The position numbers were made by a program, and so were the translations under genes. The notes beneath the pieces are model-generated. The model was not told where the DNA came from and ran no database searches. It worked only from the letters and a program-made list of their open reading frames with translations. Positions 31,337-38,638 of a DNA stretch of 39,275 bases are shown here, in pieces. The stretch's first letter is position 1; each line of letters opens with the position of its first letter. This DNA comes from Rhodospirillaceae bacterium (GTDB taxonomy: Bacteria > Pseudomonadota > Alphaproteobacteria > Reyranellales > Reyranellaceae), in assembly GCA_009772935.1 (NCBI GenBank), contig WOUR01000047.1, forward strand, positions 1-39,275, read 5' to 3'.

Positions 31337-32197
31337 ATGATCGACAATACCCGCGGCATCGTGGCGATGCTGGCGTCGGTCGTCGTCTTCATCTTCAACG
31401 ATGCGCTGATCAAGCTCGCCGCCGAGACCGTACCGTCGGTCCAGTCGATCGGCGTGCGCGGCCTCTTCGCCACGCTATGGTGTGCACTGGCCCTGCTGGC
31501 GACGGGCGCCTGGCGCAAGATGGCCTACGCGGTTCATCCCAAGGTCATGCTGCGCGGCGGGCTGGAAGCGGGCGCGGCCATCATCTACCTGATCGCGCTG
31601 TTCCAGATCCCGTTCGCGATCGCCACCGCCGTCAACCTATCGACGCCGCTCATCCTGACGGTGCTCGCAGTCCTCATCCTGAACGAGGATGTGCGTTGGC
31701 GGCGCTGGACCGCGGTGGGCGTGGGCTTCGTGGGCGTGCTGCTGGTCATCCAGCCGCGACCGAGCGACATCAACGGCTGGACCTGGGTGGCGCTGACCGG
31801 CACCTGCCTCGGCGCCTTTCGCGACGTCATCGCGCGTCACCTGCCGCCGGCCGTGCCGACGCTCGTCGTCTCCTTCACCACGGCGATCACCGTCGCGGTC
31901 GTCGGCTGCGCCTGGGCCCTGGTTGAGGGCTGGCAGCCGATGGATGCGCGCTCTCTCGGCTACATCGTGGCGTCGTCGCTGCTGCTCGCGATCGGCTACC
32001 AGTTCCTCGTGATCGCGCTGCGCTCGGGCGGCGAGATCTCGGTCATGGGATCGTTCCGCTACTCCTCGATCCTGTGGGCGCTCGCCATCGGCTACGTCGT
32101 GTGGGGCGAAGTTCCCAACACCCTGGCGCTCGCCGGCATCGCCGTGATCGTGGGCTCGGGCCTCTACATCCTGCATCGTGCGCGGGTGTCTCGATAG
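31337..32197 (+). CDS. DMT superfamily transporter (EamA repeats)
   Basis: This 286-residue polytopic protein has about ten helices in two EamA units. The first is at about 5-135, from GIVAMLASVVVFIFNDALIKLAAETVPS to WRRWTAVGVGFVGVLLVIQPRP. The second is at about 145-280, with VALTGTCLGAFRDVIAR, LLLAIGYQFLVIALRSG, FRYSSILWALAIGYVVWGEVPN and AGIAVIVGSGLYIL. EamA transporters move amino acids, metabolites or drugs; the substrate is not predictable. It converges on the hybrid kinase gene. Confidence 0.92.
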   Translation: MIDNTRGIVAMLASVVVFIFNDALIKLAAETVPSVQSIGVRGLFATLWCALALLATGAWRKMAYAVHPKVMLRGGLEAGAAIIYLIALFQIPFAIATAVNLSTPLILTVLAVLILNEDVRWRRWTAVGVGFVGVLLVIQPRPSDINGWTWVALTGTCLGAFRDVIARHLPPAVPTLVVSFTTAITVAVVGCAWALVEGWQPMDARSLGYIVASSLLLAIGYQFLVIALRSGGEISVMGSFRYSSILWALAIGYVVWGEVPNTLALAGIAVIVGSGLYILHRARVSR

Positions 32198-32243
32198 AGT
32201 TTGCCAGCGTGCCTCCCGGCTGCAGTGACGGGCCGCCGGCATC

Positions 32244-34211
32244 CTATGGAACACTCGGCGACGAGCCTCTCTCGTCGAGAGCCTGGCGGATCATCTGCGC
32301 CAGCTCGTGTCGTCGGAAGGGCTTTGCCAGCAGACGCACCCCCGTATCCAGCCGGCCCTGGTGGGTGATCGCATCCTCTGTATAGCCCGACATGAAGACG
32401 ATGGGAGTGCCGGGCCAACGGCTGGAGACGGCATCGGCAAGGGCCTTGCCGCCGATCGGTCCCGGCATGACGACGTCGGTGAGAAGCAGGTCGTAGGGAG
32501 GCTTGGCATTTTCGCATCGCACGAGTCCGGCCATGCCATCCGCCGCTTCGTCGACCGTATAGCCAAGGTCGCGAAGTATTTCGCAAACCCTGGCGCGGAC
32601 GTCGGCATTGTCCTCCACGACCAGGAGCCGCTCAGTGCCGGTCGCGAGAGAGGCCGCGTTGGCGGCCGGCTGGGCCTCGACGGCGCCGTCCGCTCGCGGC
32701 AGGTACATCTTGATCGACGTGCCGCGATTGAGTTCGCTGTAGACCTTTATGTGGCCATTGGACTGCTTGATGAACCCGTAGACCATGCTGAGGCCAAGTC
32801 CGGTACCTCGGCCGACCTCCTTGGTCGTGAAAAACGGTTCGAAGACCTTCTCCAGCGCGTCGGGCGGAATGCCGCTTCCCGTGTCGGTCACCGCGAGCAT
32901 CGCATAGGCGCCGGCAGCAACGTCCGGGTTCTGTGAAACGTAGTCCTGGTCCAGGATCGCATTGCGGGTCTCGATCAGGAGCTGGCCACCGCGGGGCATC
33001 GCATCGCGCGCATTCAGGCTCAGGTTCACCAGCGAGGTCTCGAGTTGGGTGCGGTCGACGTTGGTAATCCACAGATCGTCGGCAAGGATCGCTTCGATTT
33101 CGATGTGTTCGCCCAGCGTTCGACCCAGGAGTTTGCTCGTCGCGAATACCAGCTCGTTCAGGTCGGTGAGGCGGGGTTGGAGCGGTTGGCGGCGTGAATA
33201 GGCCAGGAGCTGCTGGGTGAGTTCGGCGGCACGCGATGCGGATTTCTCGATCTGTTCGAGTCTTTCCCGCGTCCGCGCGGGAACCTCCTGATCCAGCAGC
33301 GCTTCGACATTGACCGAGATCAGCATGAGAATGTTGTTGAAGTCGTGAGCGAGGCCGCCGGTCAACTGGCCGACGGCCTCCATCTTCTGGGATTGACGAA
33401 GTTGCGACTCGACCTGGTTGCGTTCGCTGAGGTCGCGGATGATGCCGACATAGATCGGTTCGCCGAGATGCGTGGTTTCTCCTACCGCGAGGTGCATCGG
33501 GAAGGTCGAACCGTCCTTGCGCTGCCCGACCACTTCGCGGGAGATGCCTATGATCTTCCGGATGCCGGTTGTCTGGTAATTTATCAGGTACTGGTCATGC
33601 TCGCGCTCTATGTCGGGCGGCATCAGCATCTTGACGTTGTTGCCGACGACCTCTACCGAGTCATACCCGAACAGCTTCTCGCAGGCTCGGTTGTAGACCT
33701 GCACGCGGCCCCTTCGATCGATGATGATCAATCCGTCCACGAGGGTGTCGAGAACGGTGTCGACGAGAGCCTGCAGGCGCGATTCGTTCATGGTCAGGCG
33801 GTCGGCCGCTGCGACCCGATCGCTGATGTCCCGGGTTATCTTGCCGAAGCCCAGCAATCTCCCGTCCTCGGCAACGATCGGCGTCACGACGACATTCGCC
33901 GAAAACACGCTGCCGTCCTTGCGCACCCTCGGCCCGGTGACTTCGAAGCGACCTTTGGCGGTCGCTTCCTGAAGAGCCAGGGCGGGTTTTCCGGCGGCAA
34001 TGTCCGCGGGCGTGTAGAAGAGCGAGAAGTGACGGCCCACGACTTGGTCGGCCTCGTAACCCTTGATGGCCGCCGCCCCGGCATTCCATGACATGATGGT
34101 GCCGTCGGGCGAGAGTGTGACCACCGAGTAGTCGCGCAGGCCCTCCACGAACAGGCTGAGACGATGCGCGGTGTCGTGCAACGCGGCGGGTGCCGGATTC
34201 ACCGTAGTCAC
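32244..34211 (-). CDS. PAS-containing hybrid histidine kinase/response regulator
   Basis: The 655-residue soluble signalling protein has PAS 1 (about 20-130), PAS 2 (about 145-265), HisKA with the phosphoacceptor H289 in GGLAHDFNN, HATPase (NLSLNARDAMP, TDTGSGIPP, FFTTKEVGRGTGLGLSMVYG) and a C-terminal receiver (527-645, phosphoacceptor D579 in LLLTDVVMPG, K630 in LAKPF). The HDFNN box marks the HWE/PAS-hybrid group common in alphaproteobacteria. GTG 34211 with GGGAGG upstream is used, because a start at 34301 would overlap the receiver gene by about 70 bases. The signal is unknown; two PAS domains suggest redox, light or ligand sensing. Confidence 0.92.
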   Translation of the reverse strand: MTTVNPAPAALHDTAHRLSLFVEGLRDYSVVTLSPDGTIMSWNAGAAAIKGYEADQVVGRHFSLFYTPADIAAGKPALALQEATAKGRFEVTGPRVRKDGSVFSANVVVTPIVAEDGRLLGFGKITRDISDRVAAADRLTMNESRLQALVDTVLDTLVDGLIIIDRRGRVQVYNRACEKLFGYDSVEVVGNNVKMLMPPDIEREHDQYLINYQTTGIRKIIGISREVVGQRKDGSTFPMHLAVGETTHLGEPIYVGIIRDLSERNQVESQLRQSQKMEAVGQLTGGLAHDFNNILMLISVNVEALLDQEVPARTRERLEQIEKSASRAAELTQQLLAYSRRQPLQPRLTDLNELVFATSKLLGRTLGEHIEIEAILADDLWITNVDRTQLETSLVNLSLNARDAMPRGGQLLIETRNAILDQDYVSQNPDVAAGAYAMLAVTDTGSGIPPDALEKVFEPFFTTKEVGRGTGLGLSMVYGFIKQSNGHIKVYSELNRGTSIKMYLPRADGAVEAQPAANAASLATGTERLLVVEDNADVRARVCEILRDLGYTVDEAADGMAGLVRCENAKPPYDLLLTDVVMPGPIGGKALADAVSSRWPGTPIVFMSGYTEDAITHQGRLDTGVRLLAKPFRRHELAQMIRQALDERGSSPSVP

Positions 34212-34228
34212 ACTGCCCTCCCTGTTTC

Positions 34229-34618
34229 CTAGGGAGGTGAGCCGGCTGAAACCAGCGCCGCCAGGCCCCGCAACGAAACGGGCTTGGTTACGATCGTGCA
34301 AGGAGGCAGGTCAGCTGCGTGCTGCCGTGCTGATCGAAGGGCATCTGGGTCAGGCGCGCCGGACATCAGAATCCACCGGCAGGAAGGGTGAACGGATGCA
34401 AACTCGACGTACAGTTCGGCACCGTTTCCGTCCTGGAGATTGAGGTCGCACAGGACGACGTCCACGGCGTCGTTGGAGGATGGGGAGCGGTCGAGAAAGC
34501 TACGCGCTTCCGTGACCGATCCCACTGCTGTGACCGAGAGCGAGCGGCGGCACAGATACTCGCATATCTCACGCCGCAACTCCGTATTGTCTTCCACGAG
34601 GAGAACCCGAAGCGTCAT
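34229..34618 (-). CDS. Stand-alone receiver-domain protein (CheY-like)
   Basis: The 129-residue protein is a single receiver domain: RVLLVEDNTELRREICEYL at the start, DVVLCDLNLQDGNG with the phosphoacceptor Asp, RWILMSGAPDP and TIVTKPVSLRG with the conserved Lys. There is no output domain, so it must act through protein contacts or as a phosphate sink. It starts at ATG 34618 and ends 17 bp before the hybrid kinase, so the two form one operon. It may be the partner or modulator of that kinase. Confidence 0.88.
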   Translation of the reverse strand: MTLRVLLVEDNTELRREICEYLCRRSLSVTAVGSVTEARSFLDRSPSSNDAVDVVLCDLNLQDGNGAELYVEFASVHPSCRWILMSGAPDPDALRSARQHAADLPPCTIVTKPVSLRGLAALVSAGSPP

Positions 34619-34751
34619 TGACCAGCCCGCGGCAACGAAGTGCCTTCGCCCCAAGCCTCTACTCCACGGCGAAATCGCCTTGCCGTCAATGCAATGCCGG
34701 CGAAAAAGTGCAGAAATATACGACTTTCTAGTGTTCTGAATCGAACCGATC

Positions 34752-34808
34752 GATAAGGGTGCAGACCGCGGCGATCTCGCCACCCTTATCTTGCCACCCT
34801 TATCTTGC
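34752..34808. repeat. Repeated and inverted CACCCTTATC element
   Basis: CACCCTTATCTTGC occurs as a perfect tandem pair at 34781-34794 and 34795-34808, and GATAAGGGTG at 34752-34761 is the inverted complement of its first ten bases. The second copy contains the stop codon of the creatininase-family gene. The inverted pair could form a stem with a 19-base loop as a terminator; the tandem copy offers a second pairing partner. Confidence 0.7.
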
Positions 34809-35543
34809 GACCCACGCCTCGTAGTCGCGCGCGACCTCCTCGACGGCGGTGTCGTAGAAGCGTTTGCCGTGCTCGGGCGTCGCCTGGTTGGGGTCCGAGC
34901 CGATGCGGCCGTCGGGGAAGGTGCGGCGATAGTCCTCGGCGTCGGCGAACGAACCGTTCGGCGCGATGCGCGGCTCCATCTCCTTGCGCTGGATCGTCTC
35001 GGGATACTTGTACCAGGTGAGCGCCACCTCGGAGGCGGTGGCGTGGCTGCCCTCGCCGGTCGGATAGAGCTCCGAACTCAGCCGCTTGATCCCCGGCCCG
35101 TCCCACCAGTTGCGCAGCGCACACTTGATGGAGGGCTGGTTGCTCATCCGCTCCATCGAGCGCTCGGCATAGATCTCGGAGAAGGCCGCCGTGACGGTGG
35201 CGATGTTGCCGCCATGGCCGTTCACGAAGAAGAAGCGGGTGAAGCCGTGCCGCGCCAGCGACACCACCGTGTCGCGCACGACGGCGATCAGGGTCGTGGG
35301 CTTCAGCGTGATCGAGCCGGCGAAGTCGAGATGATGCTGCGCCATGCCGACGGAAATGGTCGGCGCCACCAGCGCGCCCACCTTCTCGCCGGCGCCGCGG
35401 GCGATCATTTCCGCCGTCAGCGCATCGGTGCCGATCAGGCCCGTCGGGCCGTGCTGCTCGGTCGAGCCGATCGGGATGATGATGCCGGTCTTGGTCTTGA
35501 GATAGTCGTCGACGAACTGCCACGTCTTGAGCTGAAGCTGCAC
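34800..35543 (-). CDS. Creatininase family protein
   Basis: This 247-residue metal-dependent amidohydrolase of the creatininase fold carries the expected ligands: IPIGSTEQHGPTGLIGTDAL (about 22-41) with Glu, His and Asp, FVNGHGGNIATVTAAF with His, and GEGSHATASE with Glu and His. Family members open cyclic amides or act in cofactor maturation, and the substrate here is not predictable. No creatine, FAPy or mycofactocin genes lie nearby. It faces the lipoprotein gene with 75 bp between them. Confidence 0.9.
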   Translation of the reverse strand: MQLQLKTWQFVDDYLKTKTGIIIPIGSTEQHGPTGLIGTDALTAEMIARGAGEKVGALVAPTISVGMAQHHLDFAGSITLKPTTLIAVVRDTVVSLARHGFTRFFFVNGHGGNIATVTAAFSEIYAERSMERMSNQPSIKCALRNWWDGPGIKRLSSELYPTGEGSHATASEVALTWYKYPETIQRKEMEPRIAPNGSFADAEDYRRTFPDGRIGSDPNQATPEHGKRFYDTAVEEVARDYEAWVAR

Positions 35544-35618
35544 GAACCGAAACTCCTGTGATGTGCCCGCAGGATGCGTCGCTTCGTGCAGTGTTACAAG
35601 AATGTCAGTGAACCGATG

Positions 35619-36239
35619 TCAGGCCGGGACCACCCTGGCGGCCAGCCGGCGCTTGTCGAGATCGGCCAGTGCCTTGTCGCGGGCATCGGCGATCTGCTTG
35701 GCCTCGATCGTGCAGAGCTCGCGGTTGGTCGAGCTGCAGCGGGTGTTCACGAGGTCGATTTCGGCCTTGGCGCCGGCTTCGATGCGCTGGCGGATGCCGG
35801 CATAGTGGGCATCGCGCGCCTCGTCGCTGGGGAAGCTCGCGGGTGTCAGGATGACCATCACGCGCTCGGGGTACTTGTTGTTGGCGCCGGAGGCTGCATC
35901 GATGGCGACGCCGACCAGTCCGCCCAGCAGGAGGTTGCCCACCGTGGCGCCGGTGAAGCTGGCGACCAGGACCTCGTTCGACTGCTCGTAGCCATCGAGG
36001 GTGCAGCTCAGGATGACGGTTTCCTTGGAGCGCGAGAGGCCCACCTTGCCCGGTGTCGGCTTGATGAACCCGACGGTGGCGCCCTGGCGATTGACAGCGC
36101 AGGTGGCGCCCTTGGGCTCGGTATCGACGTGGACTTCCTGGGTGGTGCCGCCGACCACGGTCGCACAGGCCGCCGTCGTCGCCAGCAGGCCGACAGAAAT
36201 CATCAGGCGGCCAAGGCCCGCCAGTTTCTCGAAGTTCAT
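35619..36239 (-). CDS. Putative lipoprotein with PEGA-like domain
   Basis: The 206-residue protein has a lipoprotein signal peptide ending ATTAAC (lipid Cys at about 25). A beta-rich segment (about 33-90) with EVHVDTEPKGATCAVNRQG, VGLSRSKETVILSC and LDGYEQSN resembles PEGA-type surface domains. A glycine-zipper hydrophobic stretch GATVGNLLLGGLVGVAIDAASGA follows (about 97-120), then a charged helical tail. It is probably an envelope structural protein. I do not recognise a named family. Confidence 0.8.
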   Translation of the reverse strand: MNFEKLAGLGRLMISVGLLATTAACATVVGGTTQEVHVDTEPKGATCAVNRQGATVGFIKPTPGKVGLSRSKETVILSCTLDGYEQSNEVLVASFTGATVGNLLLGGLVGVAIDAASGANNKYPERVMVILTPASFPSDEARDAHYAGIRQRIEAGAKAEIDLVNTRCSSTNRELCTIEAKQIADARDKALADLDKRRLAARVVPA

Positions 36240-36338
36240 TCTCGCGTTTCTCCCCCTGCCGGATGATTCGGCGCGAGGAGTGCTACCACAGGGCGTGGGA
36301 GACAGGGAAGATCAACTATACGATGTGTAGTCAGACTC

Positions 36339-37514
36339 TCAGGACGGCAAAGGCTCGCCCAGGTTGCCTTCGCTGTTGATCAGAAGCACGCGGGAGGTCG
36401 GCCCGAGGCCCAGCGCCTTGAAGGCCTCCGCGTCGGTGCAGACGCGCATCAGGCCGGCGAGGCCGGCGCAGCCCGAGGGGCCGGAGATGATGGCGGGATC
36501 ATTGCCCAACGGGTTGGCGTAGAGCCGGCGAGCCGGCAGGACGCTGTCCTCGCCGATGGTCATGAACCAGTCCGCCGCCGCGCCGATGATCGGCCAGGTC
36601 ACGGGCGAGATCTCGCGGCAGGCGAGTCCGCCCATCACCGTGTCGGCATTGCCGCTGGCCAGGGTCGGCTTGCCGGCGATGTTGCTCTGGAACCAGCAAT
36701 CCGCGCTTTCGGGCTCGACCACGATCGAGACCGGCCGCTCCTCGCACACCGCCCAGAGGTAGCCGATTACCGCAGCGGCCAGGCCGCCGACGCCGGCCTG
36801 CACGAAGACGTGCGTGGGGGTCTTGTCCCATTGCTGAACGACCGCCTCGTGGACCAGCACGCAATAGCCGCGCATGACGCTGCGCGGCACCTGGTCGTAG
36901 CCCTCCCACGACGTGTCGGAGATGATCGTCCAGCCCCTCGCCTCGGCCTGGCGGCGGCACTCGGCGACGGCGGTGTCGTAGTCGCCGTCGACCCGGATCA
37001 CCTCGGCGCCGCGCGCGCGGATGGCGGCTTCCTTCTCGGCGCTGGTGAACTTCGGCAGGAAGATCACGCAGCGATTGCCGAACAGCTTGGCGCCGGCGGC
37101 GACCGAGCGGCCGTGGTTGCCCGAGCTGGCGGCGGTGAACACGAAGCGGCCGGTGATCTCCTTGTGCTCGCCCTTCATCACGCTCTCGAACGAGGGCGTG
37201 ACGCGATGGGCCTCGCCGACCGCGCCGGTCAGCACGTCGGCGACGGCGATCACGCCGCCCAGCGCCTTGAAGGCGCCGAAGCCGAAGCGCTGGCTCTCGT
37301 CCTTGACCCGGATCTCACCGACGCCCAGCCGCTGGGCCAGCGCCGGCAGCTCGTAGAGCGGCGTCGGCTTGTGCGCAGGGCAGGCCTTCAGCTCCTCGCA
37401 CAGTTCGGGAATCCCGTCGGGATTGATCACGAACTGCTGTTCGGGACCGAGTTTCAGGGGGCGCGTGGCGCGCGGATTTTTGGCCAACCAGGGGGCCAAC
37501 CGGGGGGTCGTCAT
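36339..37514 (-). CDS. dpaL: Diaminopropionate ammonia-lyase
   Basis: This PLP enzyme of fold type II degrades 2,3-diaminopropionate to pyruvate and ammonia. The 391-residue protein has the PLP lysine in DESQRFGFGAFKALGG, the phosphate/glycine loop AASSGNHGRSVAAGAKLFG, and SWEGYDQVPRSVMRGY, VQAGVGGLAAAVIGYLW and EPESADCW typical of DpaL. It is full length. ATG 37514 is preferred; a 90-residue upstream frame runs over the opposite gene. No other diaminopropionate gene lies nearby, so it probably removes a damaging amino acid. Confidence 0.9.
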   Translation of the reverse strand: MTTPRLAPWLAKNPRATRPLKLGPEQQFVINPDGIPELCEELKACPAHKPTPLYELPALAQRLGVGEIRVKDESQRFGFGAFKALGGVIAVADVLTGAVGEAHRVTPSFESVMKGEHKEITGRFVFTAASSGNHGRSVAAGAKLFGNRCVIFLPKFTSAEKEAAIRARGAEVIRVDGDYDTAVAECRRQAEARGWTIISDTSWEGYDQVPRSVMRGYCVLVHEAVVQQWDKTPTHVFVQAGVGGLAAAVIGYLWAVCEERPVSIVVEPESADCWFQSNIAGKPTLASGNADTVMGGLACREISPVTWPIIGAAADWFMTIGEDSVLPARRLYANPLGNDPAIISGPSGCAGLAGLMRVCTDAEAFKALGLGPTSRVLLINSEGNLGEPLPS

Positions 37515-37557
37515 GCCCCGGTCATAGCATGCTAAGCTGGTCAAAACGGAGTGGCCC

Positions 37558-37824
37558 ATGAAGGTGAATGTCGAAGTGACCTGTACGCCCGAGGAGGCCC
37601 GCGCCTTCATGGGCCTGCCGGACATCAAGCCGATGCAGGATCGCATCATGAACGAGATCGAGGAGCGCCTGCGCAACAGCCTGGGGTCGATGAACCCCGA
37701 GACGATCTTCAAGACCTGGCTGCCGGCCTCCATGCAGGGCATGGACCAGATGCAGCAGATGCAGCAGGTCTTCTGGTCCCAGCTCGCCAACATCGCCTCC
37801 GGCGGATCGACGAAGAAGGAATGA
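37558..37824 (+). CDS. DUF6489 family protein
   Basis: This 88-residue hypothetical protein has CTPEEARAFMGLPDIKPMQDRIMNEIEERL, the conserved beginning of DUF6489, and a Met/Gln-rich tail (GMDQMQQMQQVFWSQL). It seems helical and cytosolic; no signal peptide or membrane helix is seen. Its role is unknown. It starts 43 bp from dpaL on the opposite strand, across a 10-bp palindrome TAGCATGCTA, and is followed seven bases later by the ferredoxin gene. Confidence 0.85.
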   Translation: MKVNVEVTCTPEEARAFMGLPDIKPMQDRIMNEIEERLRNSLGSMNPETIFKTWLPASMQGMDQMQQMQQVFWSQLANIASGGSTKKE

Positions 37825-37831
37825 CGGGATC

Positions 37832-38182
37832 ATGAGCCAGCGCGAGAAGCCAGCCGATCCCAAGCCCTACTACGAAGCCCACGTCTTCTGCTGCACCAAC
37901 CGTCGCCCGGCCGGTCATCCGCGCGGCTGCTGTGCCGAGCGCGGCGGCGAGGCGCTGCGGGATCACATGAAGAGCCGCGCCAAGGCGCTCGGACTCAGGA
38001 ACGTCCGCATCAACAATGCCGGCTGCCTCGACCGCTGCGAGCTGGGGCCGACGATCGTCATCTATCCGGAAGGGATCTGGTACCGCGTGCCGACCAAGGA
38101 AGACGTCGACGAGGTGCTGGATACACACCTCGTGAAGGGCGGCCGGGTCGAACGGCTGATGCTCAAGCCGGAGGACAAGTAG
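37832..38182 (+). CDS. Thioredoxin-like [2Fe-2S] ferredoxin domain protein
   Basis: The 116-residue protein has the thioredoxin-like ferredoxin pattern: AHVFCCTNRRPAG with C20/C21, RGCCAERGG with C33/C34, then AGCLDRCELGPTIVIYPEG with C65 and C69. Four of these would bind the cluster. WYRVPTKEDVDEVLDTHLVKGG is the family C terminus. Such proteins resemble the NuoE and Shethna ferredoxin fold and carry electrons in the cytosol; the partner is unknown. It follows DUF6489 by seven bases, probably one operon. Confidence 0.9.
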   Translation: MSQREKPADPKPYYEAHVFCCTNRRPAGHPRGCCAERGGEALRDHMKSRAKALGLRNVRINNAGCLDRCELGPTIVIYPEGIWYRVPTKEDVDEVLDTHLVKGGRVERLMLKPEDK

Positions 38183-38243
38183 GCGGGGCGAGGCTCCCGA
38201 CCGAAACAAACAAAATAAACGAAACGATCGAAACGGAAAAAGA

Positions 38244-38278
38244 CCTCTCCGGGCCGTGGCCCGCGGTCGCCGGGGAGG
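38244..38278 (-). terminator. Rho-independent terminator for the minus-strand genes
   Basis: On the minus strand CCTCCCCGG pairs with CCGGAGAGG (one G-T pair), with a nested GGGCC-GGCCC hairpin, and TCTTTTT follows directly. It lies 50 bases past the stop of the small conserved gene. The A-rich DNA next to it (38205-38241) is the T-tract side. Confidence 0.8.
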
Positions 38279-38327
38279 GGGGCATTCTGCATGCAGTGTG
38301 CTCGATGGCCCCGGGCCGGTCTCGCCG

Positions 38328-38627
38328 TCAGGTCCTTGCGAGCAGCTCCGCCGCCAGCGCCGCCCATTCCTCGTCCAGCGACTGCGACGATACCGGCCGC
38401 CGCGCGCGCCGGTACCAGTAGCCGGCATTCGCGAGATCGCCCTCCTGGCGATGGAGATGGGCGTGCACGCTGTCGCAATCCGGCTCGCCCTCGTGCGCCT
38501 GGACGCATTCGTGGGCGCGGTCCCAATTGCCCCGACGCACCCACCACAGGGCCTGCAAGGCGGGGCCGGCGCCGGCGGGTGGCGCGTCGGCCGTGACGCT
38601 GGCGGCGAAGGCAGCGAGGGCGGTCAT
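38328..38627 (-). CDS. Small conserved hypothetical protein
   Basis: The 99-residue protein has two helical repeats: LQALWWVRRGNWDRAHECVQAHEGEPDCDSVHAHLHRQEGDLANAGYWYRRARRP, a TPR/Sel1-like alternation in which the WDRAH and GYWYRRA blocks are the conserved parts of a family known in alphaproteobacteria. It has no signal peptide. Its role is unknown. It starts 11 bp after the methyltransferase stop and is followed by a terminator, so the two are probably one transcript. Confidence 0.8.
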   Translation of the reverse strand: MTALAAFAASVTADAPPAGAGPALQALWWVRRGNWDRAHECVQAHEGEPDCDSVHAHLHRQEGDLANAGYWYRRARRPVSSQSLDEEWAALAAELLART

Positions 38628-38638
38628 GGCGGCTCCCG

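Noticed and set aside
34619..34799. Clear sigma-70 promoter for the receiver-kinase operon
   Set aside because: The AT-rich stretch near 34705-34740 holds only weak -35 and -10 matches, so no promoter is called.
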